Shown here: positions 44,012-53,598 of the stretch, piece after piece
Layout: each line of letters opens with the position of its first letter
Position numbering within the stretch: the first letter of the stretch is position 1
DNA from: JACKII01 sp965202745
GTDB taxonomy: Bacteria; Pseudomonadota; Alphaproteobacteria; Bin95
Length of the DNA: 64,000 bases
Reading direction: 5' to 3'
NCBI GenBank assembly: GCA_965202745.1
Contig: CBDBCB010000022.1
Location: 620,001-684,000, forward strand
Notes under the pieces: generated by a model
The model's input: only the letters and a program-made list of their open reading frames with translations
Databases searched by the model: none
Told to the model about the DNA's origin: nothing
Made by a program: the position numbers and the translations under genes

Positions 44012-44920
44012 CTAGTCATCCTCGCGCGGACCGAGTTGCACCCCCGCAAGTTTCTCGTAGAGGGTAATCAGCGAGCTGGAGTCTTGCTTGTTCAGCCCCG
44101 ACGCCCGGCCCATCTGATAGACCTGCTGCGAGACAGCGGCCATGAACATCGGCACGCCCAGCGCCTTGGCATAAGCCGTCTCCAACTCCTGGTCCTTGTA
44201 GGAGATATCCAGCATGCTGGCGTTCTTGAAATCGCCGGAGAGATAGCGCGGCGCCATTGCCTCAAAGCTGGCGCTCTGGCCGGAACTGACCTTGATCATC
44301 TCAATCATCTTGACCGGATCGAGCCCGGCCTTCGCGCCGAACACCATGGCCTCTGCGCTCGCGACCTTGTTGATCTGGTTCAGCATGTTGTTGACCAGCT
44401 TCATGGCGAGCCCCTGCCCGATCTCCCCCATCTGGAAGATGCTGGCGCACATGGCTTCCAGGATCGGCCTACACGCCTCGACCTGGGCCGGGTCGCCGCC
44501 GACTGCCGTGGTCAGATCGCCGGAGCGGGCGCGGGGGACGCCACCACTCACCGGCGCATCGATCATGCCGACCCCCTTCCCGGCGAGTTCCGCGTGCATC
44601 GCCTTGACCGCCAACAGATCTATGGTCGGCATGGCGATGACGATATCGCCTGCCTCTGCTGCTTCGATGATACCGCCCGGACCGGTGATGACGCTTTGCG
44701 CCTGCGCGGTTGTCTCCACCATGACGATGACCTTGGAAGCGGCCTTGGCGGCGGCGGGGCCTTTGGCAGCAGCAGCGCCCTCCGCAGCCAGGGCTTCCGT
44801 TTTGGCGGAGTCGATGTCATAGCCGGTGACGGCGAAGCCCTTCTTCACCAAATTCACCGCCATCGGCATCCCCATCCGCCCGAGGCCGATAAAGCCGACT
44901 GTTTCTGCGCGCGCGGTCAT
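44012..44920 (-). CDS. NAD(P)-dependent beta-hydroxyacid dehydrogenase (GarR/MmsB-like)
   Basis: A 302-residue member of the 3-hydroxyisobutyrate dehydrogenase / tartronate semialdehyde reductase family. Cofactor motif is GFIGLGRMGMPMA, the substrate-binding motif DAPVSGGVPRARSGD, and catalytic Lys in AMKLVNNMLNQINK. Intact from ATG 44920 to 44012. It is the paralogue of the broken gene at 9980-10784 and may cover its lost activity. The substrate (hydroxyisobutyrate, tartronate semialdehyde or similar) cannot be decided from sequence. Confidence 0.85.
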   Translation of the reverse strand: MTARAETVGFIGLGRMGMPMAVNLVKKGFAVTGYDIDSAKTEALAAEGAAAAKGPAAAKAASKVIVMVETTAQAQSVITGPGGIIEAAEAGDIVIAMPTIDLLAVKAMHAELAGKGVGMIDAPVSGGVPRARSGDLTTAVGGDPAQVEACRPILEAMCASIFQMGEIGQGLAMKLVNNMLNQINKVASAEAMVFGAKAGLDPVKMIEMIKVSSGQSASFEAMAPRYLSGDFKNASMLDISYKDQELETAYAKALGVPMFMAAVSQQVYQMGRASGLNKQDSSSLITLYEKLAGVQLGPREDD

Positions 44921-44992
44921 ATCCGTTTCCTCTGCATTCTATGGTTGGGCTGAGTGTGCTATGCTTAAGGCTTACTTTCAAAGGTCGAAACC

Positions 44993-45259
44993 ATGAATGA
45001 AACCGAATTCCGCGCCTATGCCGCCGCCGAAGGCTATGACGAGCCGGAAGCCCGGTCCCAGCCAGCGGACAAGTTCTTCGACACCCACACGCACGAGCGC
45101 GACCTGATCGTGCTGATCCAGGAAGGCACGTTCACCGTCGACTATGGCGACCGGAAAGACGAGTTCGGCCCCGGCGACATGTGCTACGTCGCGCCGAAGG
45201 TCGACCACACCGACCAGGCCGGACCGGAAGGTGCCTCCTACCTGCTCGCGTGGCGGTGA
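44993..45259 (+). CDS. Small cupin-domain protein, second copy
   Basis: An 88-residue cupin with FFDTHTHERDLIVLIQEGTF (the His ligands) and FGPGDMCYVAPKVDHTDQ as second motif. Size, layout and the shared GDMC segment show kinship with 43377-43643; identity is limited, so the duplication is not recent or the proteins are distinct family members. It lies 72 bp from the divergent reductase gene. Function unknown. Confidence 0.8.
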   Translation: MNETEFRAYAAAEGYDEPEARSQPADKFFDTHTHERDLIVLIQEGTFTVDYGDRKDEFGPGDMCYVAPKVDHTDQAGPEGASYLLAWR

Positions 45260-45310
45260 GCCTGCCGTTCTGATAGGCTGGCTGGCGTAATTTGAAGGAG
45301 CCCGAAGCCC

Positions 45311-45532
45311 ATGGCCGATCCAGCCCCAAAGATGGAAGGCCCGGACGTCTACCCCTGGGAATGGCCGACGGACGAACAGAAGGCGGACTTCGACGCCCTG
45401 CCAGTCGCCGAACAGTGGCGGCTGGTCGATGAGATGCTGGAAGAGGCCTTTAGCAGTGGGCCTGCGCGGCCGTTGGACATAAAAGAGATTATCGCCGAAG
45501 CTAATGCACGCCGGCAGGCCAATGGACGTTGA
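45311..45532 (+). CDS. Putative antitoxin of a ParE-type pair, unusual family
   Basis: A 73-residue acidic protein (PWEWPTDEQKADFDALPVAEQWRLVDEML, spread over two helices) with a C-terminal LDIKEIIAEANARRQ helix. It does not show the ribbon-helix-helix of ParD or a Phd/YefM N-terminus. Its role is inferred from position: it overlaps the start of a ParE-type toxin gene by about 11 bp, the arrangement of type II pairs. Ribosome site GAAGGAG precedes the ATG. I do not recognise the family with certainty. Confidence 0.55.
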   Translation: MADPAPKMEGPDVYPWEWPTDEQKADFDALPVAEQWRLVDEMLEEAFSSGPARPLDIKEIIAEANARRQANGR

Positions 45533-45791
45533 TCTACGTCCGCTTGCCCGACGGCAGTTACTCGACATTTACGATTGGACGGCAGACCGGTTTGGCGAAG
45601 CTCAGGCTGAGCGGTACCTGCGTGACTTGAACGATGCGATCGAACGGATCGCGCAAGCGCCCTATCTGGGACCGGTTTATCGCGGCCGGGTCCGGCGCAT
45701 CGTTTCCGGCAGGTATCTGATTTACTACCAAATTGAGCGCGACCGTATCGTGATCGTCCGCATCGACCACGGCGCACAGCGGCGCTACTAG
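45522..45791 (+). CDS. ParE/RelE-superfamily toxin, second pair
   Basis: A plasmid-stabilisation/ParE-type toxin. Starting at ATG 45522 (MDVDLRPLARRQLLDIYDW) it has 89 residues; an ATG at 45504 is also in frame. Family features are DWTADRFGEAQAERYLRDLNDAI, GPVYRGRVRRIVSGRYLIYYQIE, and VIVRIDHGAQRR. It differs clearly from the toxin at 40902-41192. The gene ends 55 bp before dapF. Presumed gyrase or ribosome poison neutralised by the small gene upstream. Confidence 0.82.
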   Translation: MDVDLRPLARRQLLDIYDWTADRFGEAQAERYLRDLNDAIERIAQAPYLGPVYRGRVRRIVSGRYLIYYQIERDRIVIVRIDHGAQRRY

Positions 45792-45846
45792 GAATAGCGC
45801 CGTCGCCGATAGACATTGCAGTCCCTCAGTCTTATATCCCAGCGTC

Positions 45847-46698
45847 ATGACTCAAGCACCGCTCCCCTTCCGCAAGATGCATGGCCTCGGCAATGACTTT
45901 GTTGTGCTGGATGCGCGCGCCTGTGCGCTCGATCTGAGCGAGGCGCAGGTGCGGCGCATTTCGGACCGGCACACCGGCGTTGGCTGCGATCAGTTCATCA
46001 TTATCCGTCCGGCGAAAGACCTGGCGGCGGATGCCTTCATGGAAATCCGCAATTGCGACGGTGCAGAAGTGGAGGCCTGCGGCAACGCCACCCGCTGCAT
46101 CGCCAAGCTGTTGACCGCGGAGATCGGGAAGCATCAAGTCACCATTCAGACCGTGGCGGGCCTGCTGACTGGCAAAGCAAGCGCCCAAGGTTATACGGTA
46201 GACATGGGGCTGGCCCGCACGGCTTGGAACGAAATCCCCCTAGCCCGAGAGTGCGATACGCTGGCGGTCCCCTTCGCACGCAGCGATGCGCCGGACCCCG
46301 TCGCCACTAACATCGGCAATCCCCATGGCACTTTCTTTTTTGATGACGCTGAGGTTGTCAACTTGGCCACCATTGGTCCGAAACTGGAACATGACCCGTG
46401 GTTCCCGGCCCGCGCCAATATCGGCTTTGCCAGCCTCACCGCGCCGGACACGCTGCGCCTGCGCGTGTGGGAGCGGGGGGTGGGCATCACCATGGCCTGT
46501 GGTTCAGCCGCCTGCGCCGCGGTCGTGGCTGCGGCACGCCGCGGCCTCACCAATCGCAAGATTACGATCGACATGGATGGCGGCCGTCTGTTCATGGAAT
46601 GGCTCGCCAATGGCCACGTGCTGATGACCGGACCGGCGGTAGAGGTCTATCAGGGCACAATCAACCCGGCGCTATTCCAAGAAGAGCCCGCCGCATGA
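45847..46698 (+). CDS. dapF: Diaminopimelate epimerase
   Basis: Converts LL- to meso-diaminopimelate for lysine and peptidoglycan synthesis. It is 283 residues long. The catalytic cysteines are in EVEACGNATRC and TMACGSAACA, and MHGLGNDFVVLD and NPHGTFFFDD are also present. Length and motif order are normal. Its stop overlaps the mtaB ATG (ATGA), the usual dapF-mtaB linkage in alphaproteobacteria. Confidence 0.96.
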   Translation: MTQAPLPFRKMHGLGNDFVVLDARACALDLSEAQVRRISDRHTGVGCDQFIIIRPAKDLAADAFMEIRNCDGAEVEACGNATRCIAKLLTAEIGKHQVTIQTVAGLLTGKASAQGYTVDMGLARTAWNEIPLARECDTLAVPFARSDAPDPVATNIGNPHGTFFFDDAEVVNLATIGPKLEHDPWFPARANIGFASLTAPDTLRLRVWERGVGITMACGSAACAAVVAAARRGLTNRKITIDMDGGRLFMEWLANGHVLMTGPAVEVYQGTINPALFQEEPAA

Positions 46699-47942
46699 CT
46701 AGCCCGCAGGTGCTGAACTTCGGCTGCCGCCTCAACGCCTATGAGGCGGAGGTGATGCGCAATCTGGCGGACGGCCACGCTGGAGCCGTCATCATCAATA
46801 CCTGCGCCGTCACGGCGGAGGCGGAACGCCAGGCACACCAGGCGATCCGCAAGGCCAGGCGCGAGAATCCCAACGCCCGCATCGTTGTCACCGGCTGCGC
46901 TGCCCAGATTGCGCCTGCCAATTGGAGCGGCATGGCGGAGGTGGATGCCGTGCTCGGCAACCAGGAAAAGCTTTCCGCCGAACACCTGCGTTTGGCGCTG
47001 GAGCCGGACGGCCCGACGGTGCAGGTCAATGACATTCAAATGGCACGGCAAACGGCAGCGCACCTGATCGATGGCTTCGACGGGCGCACCAGGGCCTTTA
47101 TCGAGGTGCAGCAGGGCTGCGACCACCGCTGCACCTTTTGCATCATCCCCTATGGCCGAGGGCCGAACCGCTCCGTCCCCATTGGCGTGCTGGTGGAGCA
47201 GGTGCGCAGGCTGGTGGAGCAGGGCTTTAAGGAAGTCGTGCTGACCGGCGTCGATGTCACCGCCTATGGCGCGGACCTGCCGGGCCAGCCCAGGCTTGGC
47301 CAAATGATCCGCCGTCTGCTCGCCATGGTGCCGGAACTGCCGCGCTTGCGCCTCTCTTCGCTGGATGTGGCGGAGGTAGATGACGACCTCTGGCAGCTGA
47401 TCGCTGACGGGCCCCGGCTGATGCCGCACCTGCACCTGTCATTACAGGCGGGCGCGGACTTTATCCTGAAGCGTATGAAGCGCCGCCATCTGCGCGGCCA
47501 AGCCATCGACTTCTGCCGGGAAGCAAGCCGCCTGCGTCCTGATATCACTTTTGGCGCGGACCTAATCGCCGGGTTCCCGACCGAGACGGAAGAGCATTTC
47601 CAACAGTCGCTCGACCTGGTGGAGGAATGCGGCCTGACCTGGCTGCACGTCTTCCCCTACTCCGCCCGCGAGGGCACACCCGCAGCCCGCATGCCCCAGA
47701 TGTCCGGGACTATCCGCAAGGAACGCGCCGGCCGTCTGCGTGAGGCCGGGGAGCGCGCGGTCGCGGCGCACTTGGCGAGCCGCATCGGCAAAACCGAACA
47801 GGTGCTGGTGGAGCGCTCGGGATTTGGCCGGACAGAGGGCTTTGCGCCGGTCCGAACGCCGGATACGCTTGCAGAGAGCTCGATTGCCCGGCTGACCATC
47901 AACGGCCATGCTGCCGGCCACCTTACCGCCACTACCATTTAA
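46695..47942 (+). CDS. mtaB: tRNA (N6-threonylcarbamoyladenosine37) methylthiotransferase MtaB
   Basis: Radical-SAM enzyme adding a methylthio group to t6A37 in tRNA. It is 415 residues long. The N-terminal methylthiotransferase domain has cysteine ligands in FGCRLN, NTCAVT and TGCAAQ. The radical-SAM motif CDHRCTFC is present, then GVDVTAYGADLP, and a C-terminal TRAM-like tail (EQVLVERSGFGRTEGFAPVR). Motif layout matches MtaB rather than MiaB or RimO. Coupled to dapF by a 4-bp overlap. Confidence 0.93.
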   Translation: MTSPQVLNFGCRLNAYEAEVMRNLADGHAGAVIINTCAVTAEAERQAHQAIRKARRENPNARIVVTGCAAQIAPANWSGMAEVDAVLGNQEKLSAEHLRLALEPDGPTVQVNDIQMARQTAAHLIDGFDGRTRAFIEVQQGCDHRCTFCIIPYGRGPNRSVPIGVLVEQVRRLVEQGFKEVVLTGVDVTAYGADLPGQPRLGQMIRRLLAMVPELPRLRLSSLDVAEVDDDLWQLIADGPRLMPHLHLSLQAGADFILKRMKRRHLRGQAIDFCREASRLRPDITFGADLIAGFPTETEEHFQQSLDLVEECGLTWLHVFPYSAREGTPAARMPQMSGTIRKERAGRLREAGERAVAAHLASRIGKTEQVLVERSGFGRTEGFAPVRTPDTLAESSIARLTINGHAAGHLTATTI

Positions 47943-48010
47943 GGTATGTTCTCTCTTAGCCCATTCCCTCTCTCATGCCGAGTAGAGCCGTCAGTCTCGT
48001 ATCGAGGAAC

Positions 48011-48049
48011 GTCCTTCGATACGCGCGCGGTGTGCGCTACTCAGGATGA
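48011..48049. repeat. Intergenic palindromic repeat of alphaproteobacterial type
   Basis: Between mtaB and ftsY lies GTCCTTCGATACGCGC, then a short centre, GCGCTACTCAGGATGA. The pattern GTCCTTCGA-acgcGC...GCGC-tCTCAGGATGA resembles a repeat family common in intergenic DNA of many alphaproteobacteria. Just upstream, CGTATCGA in 47998-48007 pairs with TCGATACG at 48017-48024, so a hairpin is possible. The resemblance is from memory. Copy number elsewhere is unknown. Confidence 0.45.
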
Positions 48050-48071
48050 AATCTTTCCATAGGTTATTGCC

Positions 48072-49388
48072 ATGGCTGATCAACCCCAACGCCGCGGCTT
48101 CTTTGGCCGCCTGAGAGCAGGCCTCTCACGCTCGACCGAGCGGCTGACGTCCGGCATCACCGGCGTCTTTTCCGCCAGGCGCCGTCTGGATGACGAGGCG
48201 CTGAAGGAGTTGGAAGACGTCCTCATCATGGCGGACCTGGGCCCGGCGACAGCGGCCAAGCTGACCGCTAACCTCGCCAAGGAAAAATTCGACAAGGAAG
48301 TGACGGACCAGGAAGTCCGCGAAGCCTTCGCTGAAGACATTGCAGCCATGCTAGAGCCGGTGGCGCATCCCCTGACCCTCGACCCGGCGCGCAAACCACA
48401 CGTGGTCCTGGTCGTCGGGGTGAACGGCGTCGGCAAGACCACCACCATCGGCAAGCTCGCCCAGCAATTCCGGGCCGAAGGCAAGTCTGTCTTTATGGCG
48501 GCAGGCGACACGTTCCGCGCCGCGGCAGTCGAGCAATTGCAGGTATGGGCGGCGCGCACGGGCGCTCAGTTCGTTTCAGGCAAACATGGGGTCGATGCTG
48601 CAGGCCTCGCCTTTGGCGCGCTGGAACAGGCAAAAGCGGCCGGGGCGAACGTGTTGCTGATCGATACCGCCGGCCGTCTGCACAACAAAGACAACCTGAT
48701 GGCGGAACTGCAAAAGATTGCCCGCGTCATCAAGAAAGTGGATGGCGAAGCCCCGCACGACACAGTACTAATCCTGGACGCGACCACCGGCCAGAACGCG
48801 CATGCCCAGGTCGAGACCTTCCGGGACATGGTGGACATTACTGGCCTGATCATGACTAAGCTGGATGGCACGGCCCGCGGCGGCGTGCTGGTGGCGTTGG
48901 CAGAGCGCTTCAAACTGCCCGTGCATGCCATCGGCGTCGGCGAAAGCGCCGCCGACATGCGCCCCTTCCTCCCCGAAGACTTCGCCCGTTCGCTGATGGG
49001 GCTGAACGGCGATGAAGTTGCCGAGCCGGTCACATTGGCCATAGACGAGGAACCGGCCGAAGAAGCCGATATCCCAGCCATCGAAGAAACGGTTGAGGCC
49101 GCCCCTGCCGCACTAGAACTGGAGCCAACGCCCGAGCCGGAGCCGGAACTCGCGGACGAAGAGCCGCTGCTGCTGGAGCCCGAGCCTAACGCCGAAGCGG
49201 AGCCAGAACCAGACGTCACCGCAGAGGAGCCAGAGGAGGTAATGCTGGAGTCGGCCCCGTCCGAGAACGAGGACGAGGAAGCCGCTGGCACCGATCCGGA
49301 CGACGAAATCTCCGAAGAGGCTGCCGAGGAAACCGCCAGTGACGACCAGCCCAAACGCAAGCGCCGCCTTTTCGGCCTGCGCTGGTAA
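48072..49388 (+). CDS. ftsY: Signal recognition particle receptor FtsY with a C-terminal acidic region
   Basis: SRP receptor GTPase that docks ribosomes making membrane proteins. In the 438 residues the N and G domains come first: GFFGRLRAGLSRS, P-loop GVNGVGKTTTIGKL, DTFRAAAVEQL, DTAGRLHNKDN, TKLDGTARGG and FLPEDFARSLMG (to about residue 315). About 110 strongly acidic Glu/Pro/Ala-rich residues follow, ending in the basic-hydrophobic PKRKRRLFGLRW. In E. coli the acidic A domain precedes NG; here it follows. The tail resembles a membrane-targeting amphipathic segment and may take over the role of the usual N-terminal region. Confidence 0.92.
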   Translation: MADQPQRRGFFGRLRAGLSRSTERLTSGITGVFSARRRLDDEALKELEDVLIMADLGPATAAKLTANLAKEKFDKEVTDQEVREAFAEDIAAMLEPVAHPLTLDPARKPHVVLVVGVNGVGKTTTIGKLAQQFRAEGKSVFMAAGDTFRAAAVEQLQVWAARTGAQFVSGKHGVDAAGLAFGALEQAKAAGANVLLIDTAGRLHNKDNLMAELQKIARVIKKVDGEAPHDTVLILDATTGQNAHAQVETFRDMVDITGLIMTKLDGTARGGVLVALAERFKLPVHAIGVGESAADMRPFLPEDFARSLMGLNGDEVAEPVTLAIDEEPAEEADIPAIEETVEAAPAALELEPTPEPEPELADEEPLLLEPEPNAEAEPEPDVTAEEPEEVMLESAPSENEDEEAAGTDPDDEISEEAAEETASDDQPKRKRRLFGLRW

Positions 49389-49397
49389 GGCGGACTG

Positions 49398-49721
49398 TTG
49401 GCATGGCTCCTGCTCGCCGTTACCGTGGTGCTAGAGGTTGTCGCCACGACCTTGCTCAAAGTGTCCGGCGGCCCGGCAGATCGGCCTTTTGTATTCGCTG
49501 GCGCGATGCTGAGTTACGGTATCTGTTTCTGGGCCTTGTCGCTTGCGTTCAAGAGCATCCCCTTCACCATCGCCTATGCAATCTGGGCCGGAGTCAGCAT
49601 GGCGCTGATCGTGCTGGTCGGCGTGCTGTGGTTCAAAGAACCGATGAGTGCGCTGAAGCTCGTATTCCTGGGCATGATCGCCGTCGGCACTGTGGGGTTG
49701 AAACTGATCAGCGAGCGGTAG
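49398..49721 (+). CDS. Small multidrug resistance (SMR) family transporter
   Basis: A 107-residue four-helix transporter of the EmrE/SugE type. The conserved membrane Glu is in TVVLEVVATTLLK, and IPFTIAYAIWAGVSMALI and LWFKEPMSALKLVFLGMI match the family. It starts at TTG 49398, 9 bp after ftsY, with AAGG 7 bases before it. The substrates (quaternary ammonium, guanidinium or other) are not predictable from the sequence alone. Confidence 0.87.
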   Translation: MAWLLLAVTVVLEVVATTLLKVSGGPADRPFVFAGAMLSYGICFWALSLAFKSIPFTIAYAIWAGVSMALIVLVGVLWFKEPMSALKLVFLGMIAVGTVGLKLISER

Positions 49722-49724
49722 CCG

Positions 49725-50723
49725 TTAGCCGCCCTCTGGCCTGAGCGGGCGCGACAGCAATTCCGCCATGGCCTGGTCGATGTCGCTGTCTTCGTGCAAG
49801 ACCCGCGCAACAGCCTCGCAGATCGGCATTTCGATGCCCAGCGACTGCACCAGTTCCGGCACGGCCTGGGCGGTATGGACGCCCTCCACCACCACATCCG
49901 GCCTGGCCTTGGCCTCAGCGACCGGCAGGCCGCCACCGACCTTCATACCGAAGGCAAAGTTGCGCGATTGCTCCGTCGAGCAGGACAGCGTCAGGTCGCC
50001 GACACCGCTCAACCCCATCAGGGTCGGGGCCATGCCACCCTTGGCGACCACCAGGCGTTGCATCTCCGCCAGGCCGCGGCTGATGAGAGATGCGCGGGCG
50101 TTCTGGCCCAAGCCGCGGCCCACAGCGATTCCACAGGCAATGGCGATGACGTTCTTCATGGCGCCCGCGATCTCCACGCCAATCACGTCGCCACTCGCGT
50201 AAGGGCGGAAAAAGGGAGCGGCCAGACTGCGGGTCAGTTCCATGGCGACGGCCATCTGCTCGCAGGCCAGCGTTACCGCGGTCGGCAACCCCTTCGCCAC
50301 CTCCGCGGCAAATGTCGGGCCGGAGAGCCCGGCGGTCCGATGGCCGGGCATGGCGCTGGCCAGAACCTCGCTCATCAGCAGGCAGGTGCTGTGCTCGATG
50401 CCCTTGGCGCAGATCACTACCGGGCAACCAACCGGCAGCACCTCGGCGAACGAAGCCGCGACCCCGCGCAAGGTCTGAGCCGGCACGACCAGTAGCACGG
50501 CGTCGGCATCACTCAGGGCGTCACGCTCTGCCGTCGGTACGATCGCGTCCGGCAGCCGCACGCCAGGCAGGTAGCGCACATTCTCGCTTTCACCGGCCAT
50601 TTGCGCGGCATGAGCTTCATCGCGCGCCCAGAGCGTTACATCCCGCCCGGCGCGCGCAGCCACCAACGCCAGCGCGCTGCCCCAGGAGCCCGCGCCGATC
50701 ACGCCAATCCGTTGATAGGTCAT
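49725..50723 (-). CDS. gpsA: Glycerol-3-phosphate dehydrogenase [NAD(P)+]
   Basis: Reduces dihydroxyacetone phosphate to sn-glycerol 3-phosphate for phospholipid synthesis. The 332-residue protein has the cofactor motif GVIGAGSWGSALA, CAKGIEHSTCLLMSEVL, the catalytic-Lys segment VEIAGAMKNVIAIACG, and the PTLMGLSGVGDLTLSC element. It begins 9 bp after the SDR gene ends, so they form a minus-strand pair. It converges on the SMR gene with a 3-bp gap. Confidence 0.95.
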   Translation of the reverse strand: MTYQRIGVIGAGSWGSALALVAARAGRDVTLWARDEAHAAQMAGESENVRYLPGVRLPDAIVPTAERDALSDADAVLLVVPAQTLRGVAASFAEVLPVGCPVVICAKGIEHSTCLLMSEVLASAMPGHRTAGLSGPTFAAEVAKGLPTAVTLACEQMAVAMELTRSLAAPFFRPYASGDVIGVEIAGAMKNVIAIACGIAVGRGLGQNARASLISRGLAEMQRLVVAKGGMAPTLMGLSGVGDLTLSCSTEQSRNFAFGMKVGGGLPVAEAKARPDVVVEGVHTAQAVPELVQSLGIEMPICEAVARVLHEDSDIDQAMAELLSRPLRPEGG

Positions 50724-50732
50724 TAAAGCCCC

Positions 50733-51488
50733 TTAACCGCCCAGCGACTGGCCGCCATCGACGGGAATCACAGCACCTGTCACCCAGCGCGCCATGTCAC
50801 TCGCCAGGAACAGGGCAACGTCGGCCACGTCTTCAGGCTCGCCATAGCGGCCATGGGGGATCGAAGCCTCAATCGCATCATAGAACGGCTTGTTGTTCTG
50901 CCGGGTCAGGTCCCAGACACCACCCTCGAAATAAATCGAGCCAGGGCAAATCGCGTTCACGCGGATATTGTCCTTGGCCAGGATCGTGGCCTGGCTGAGC
51001 GAATAATTGTTCAATGCGGCCTTCACCGCCGCATAAGGCGGGGTGCGCTTGCTAGCGCCGAATGCGGAGATGGTAGAGATGTGGATGATCGAGCCGCCGC
51101 CGTTCGCCGCGATCAGCGGAACTGCGGCGTGGCTGGCGCGGACGCTGGCCATGATGTCGATGTTCAGCCCCGCGGCCCAACCGTCCTCATCGTCACTGCG
51201 GCCAAAGCCGGAGGCGTTGCAGACCAGGATATTTGCGCCACCGATGGCCTCGTTCGCATCGTCAATGTAGGATTCGATCTGCGCTTTGTCTGACAGATCG
51301 CACACTGCCCCATGCACGGTGCCGCCATGCTCCCGCAGGCTGGCAGCGGCTTTCTCCACACCGTCCAGGCCGCGGGCGCAAATTGAGACGGATGCGCCTT
51401 CGCGCGCAAAGGCCTCCGCAATGGCCAACCCGATACCGCGCGTGCCACCGGTGACGATGGCTCCTTTTCCGGCGAGTGAAAGAGACAT
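50733..51488 (-). CDS. SDR-family oxidoreductase
   Basis: A 251-residue classical SDR. Cofactor motif is TGGTRGIGLAIAEAF, the core CNASGFG in place of NNAG, catalytic Ser in HISTISAFG and Tyr-Lys in YAAVKAALNNYSLSQA, and the C-terminal DVALFLASDMARWVTGAVIPVDGG. Substrate unknown. It is upstream of gpsA in one unit and divergent from the LLM flavoprotein gene, 114 bp away. Confidence 0.9.
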   Translation of the reverse strand: MSLSLAGKGAIVTGGTRGIGLAIAEAFAREGASVSICARGLDGVEKAAASLREHGGTVHGAVCDLSDKAQIESYIDDANEAIGGANILVCNASGFGRSDDEDGWAAGLNIDIMASVRASHAAVPLIAANGGGSIIHISTISAFGASKRTPPYAAVKAALNNYSLSQATILAKDNIRVNAICPGSIYFEGGVWDLTRQNNKPFYDAIEASIPHGRYGEPEDVADVALFLASDMARWVTGAVIPVDGGQSLGG

Positions 51489-51602
51489 GGCTAAACTCCC
51501 AACTGTGAAACGAAATTGTTATACTCACTTTAAGCTAGGCATACGGAGCCGCCAACAGGCCTTCTATCCGCATGCCGCAAACCCGTTACACAGGACCCGT
51601 CG

Positions 51603-52628
51603 ATGATCCTTTCCGTCCTCGACCAATCGCCGATCTCATCCGGCCGCAGTCATGCCGACGCGCTGAACGAAAGCCTGGCACTGGCCCGGCTTGCCGACCG
51701 TCTGGGCTACCACCGCTATTGGTTTGCCGAGCATCACAATAGCCAGGGCCTGGCCTGTTCCGCGCCGGAGATCATGATTGCCCGAGTCGCTTCGGAGACC
51801 AAGCATATCCGCGTCGGCTCCGGCGGGGTGATGCTGCCGCACTACTCCGCCTACAAAGTGGCTGAGCAATTCGCGCTGCTGGAGACGCTATACCCCGGCC
51901 GTATCGACCTGGGGCTTGGCCGGGCGCCTGGATCGGATCAACGTACCGCTGCCGCCCTGGCCCCGGAAGGCGGCCCGCGCAATGTCGACAACTTCCCGCG
52001 CCAGGTGCAGGAACTGGAAGCCTACCTGCGGGACGTCATGCCGGAGGGCCATCCCTTTGCCCGCGTCCACGCTGTGCCGCGGCCGGAAACTATTCCGGAA
52101 ATGTGGCTGCTGGGCTCGTCCGACTATTCCGCGACGGTCTCTGCCGTGCTGGGCATGCCATTCTGCTTTGCCCACTTCATCGCCGGCCCCATCGGTGCCA
52201 AGGTCATGGAGTCTTTTCAGGAGCACTACCGCCCGTCTGCATCCTACCCTCAGCCGACCTCCAGCGTCGCTGCGCACGTCATCTGCGCCGACACAATGGA
52301 GGAGGCGGATAAAATGGCCCGTGGCCGGGATGTTTGGCGCTTACGGATGGACAAGGGCATCTATGCCCCGTTCCCGACACCAGCCGAAGCCGATGAGTTT
52401 CTCACCGGAATCGGAGAGAGGGAGCAAGGCCGCATCACCCAGGCACGCATCCAGCAGATCATCGGTGATGCCGCCCATTGCAAGCAAGCAATCGAGGCGC
52501 TGGCTCTGGAGTACGGCGTCGGCGAAGTGGTTGTGGTCACAATTACCCACGATTTTCAGGCCCGTTGCCGCTCGTATGAGCTATTAGCCGACGCGTTCGC
52601 CTTGACGCCGACCGCAAAGGCCGCGTAA
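51603..52628 (+). CDS. LLM-class flavin-dependent oxidoreductase (luciferase-like)
   Basis: A 341-residue bacterial-luciferase-like monooxygenase or reductase. The N-terminus SVLDQSPISSGRS, the YWFAEHHNSQGLACSAPE segment and RIDLGLGRAPGSD define the subgroup of uncharacterised LLM proteins with the YhbW/MsnO8 layout. It uses reduced flavin or F420; flavin is the expected cofactor here. No flavin reductase gene is adjacent. Intact. Confidence 0.88.
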   Translation: MILSVLDQSPISSGRSHADALNESLALARLADRLGYHRYWFAEHHNSQGLACSAPEIMIARVASETKHIRVGSGGVMLPHYSAYKVAEQFALLETLYPGRIDLGLGRAPGSDQRTAAALAPEGGPRNVDNFPRQVQELEAYLRDVMPEGHPFARVHAVPRPETIPEMWLLGSSDYSATVSAVLGMPFCFAHFIAGPIGAKVMESFQEHYRPSASYPQPTSSVAAHVICADTMEEADKMARGRDVWRLRMDKGIYAPFPTPAEADEFLTGIGEREQGRITQARIQQIIGDAAHCKQAIEALALEYGVGEVVVVTITHDFQARCRSYELLADAFALTPTAKAA

Positions 52629-52689
52629 TTGTTGACTTCAAACTGGCCGAGGCACGACCGGATAACAATGTAATATGGTAGAGTAGGGC

Positions 52690-53594
<905 letters not shown>

Positions 53595-53598
<4 letters not shown>

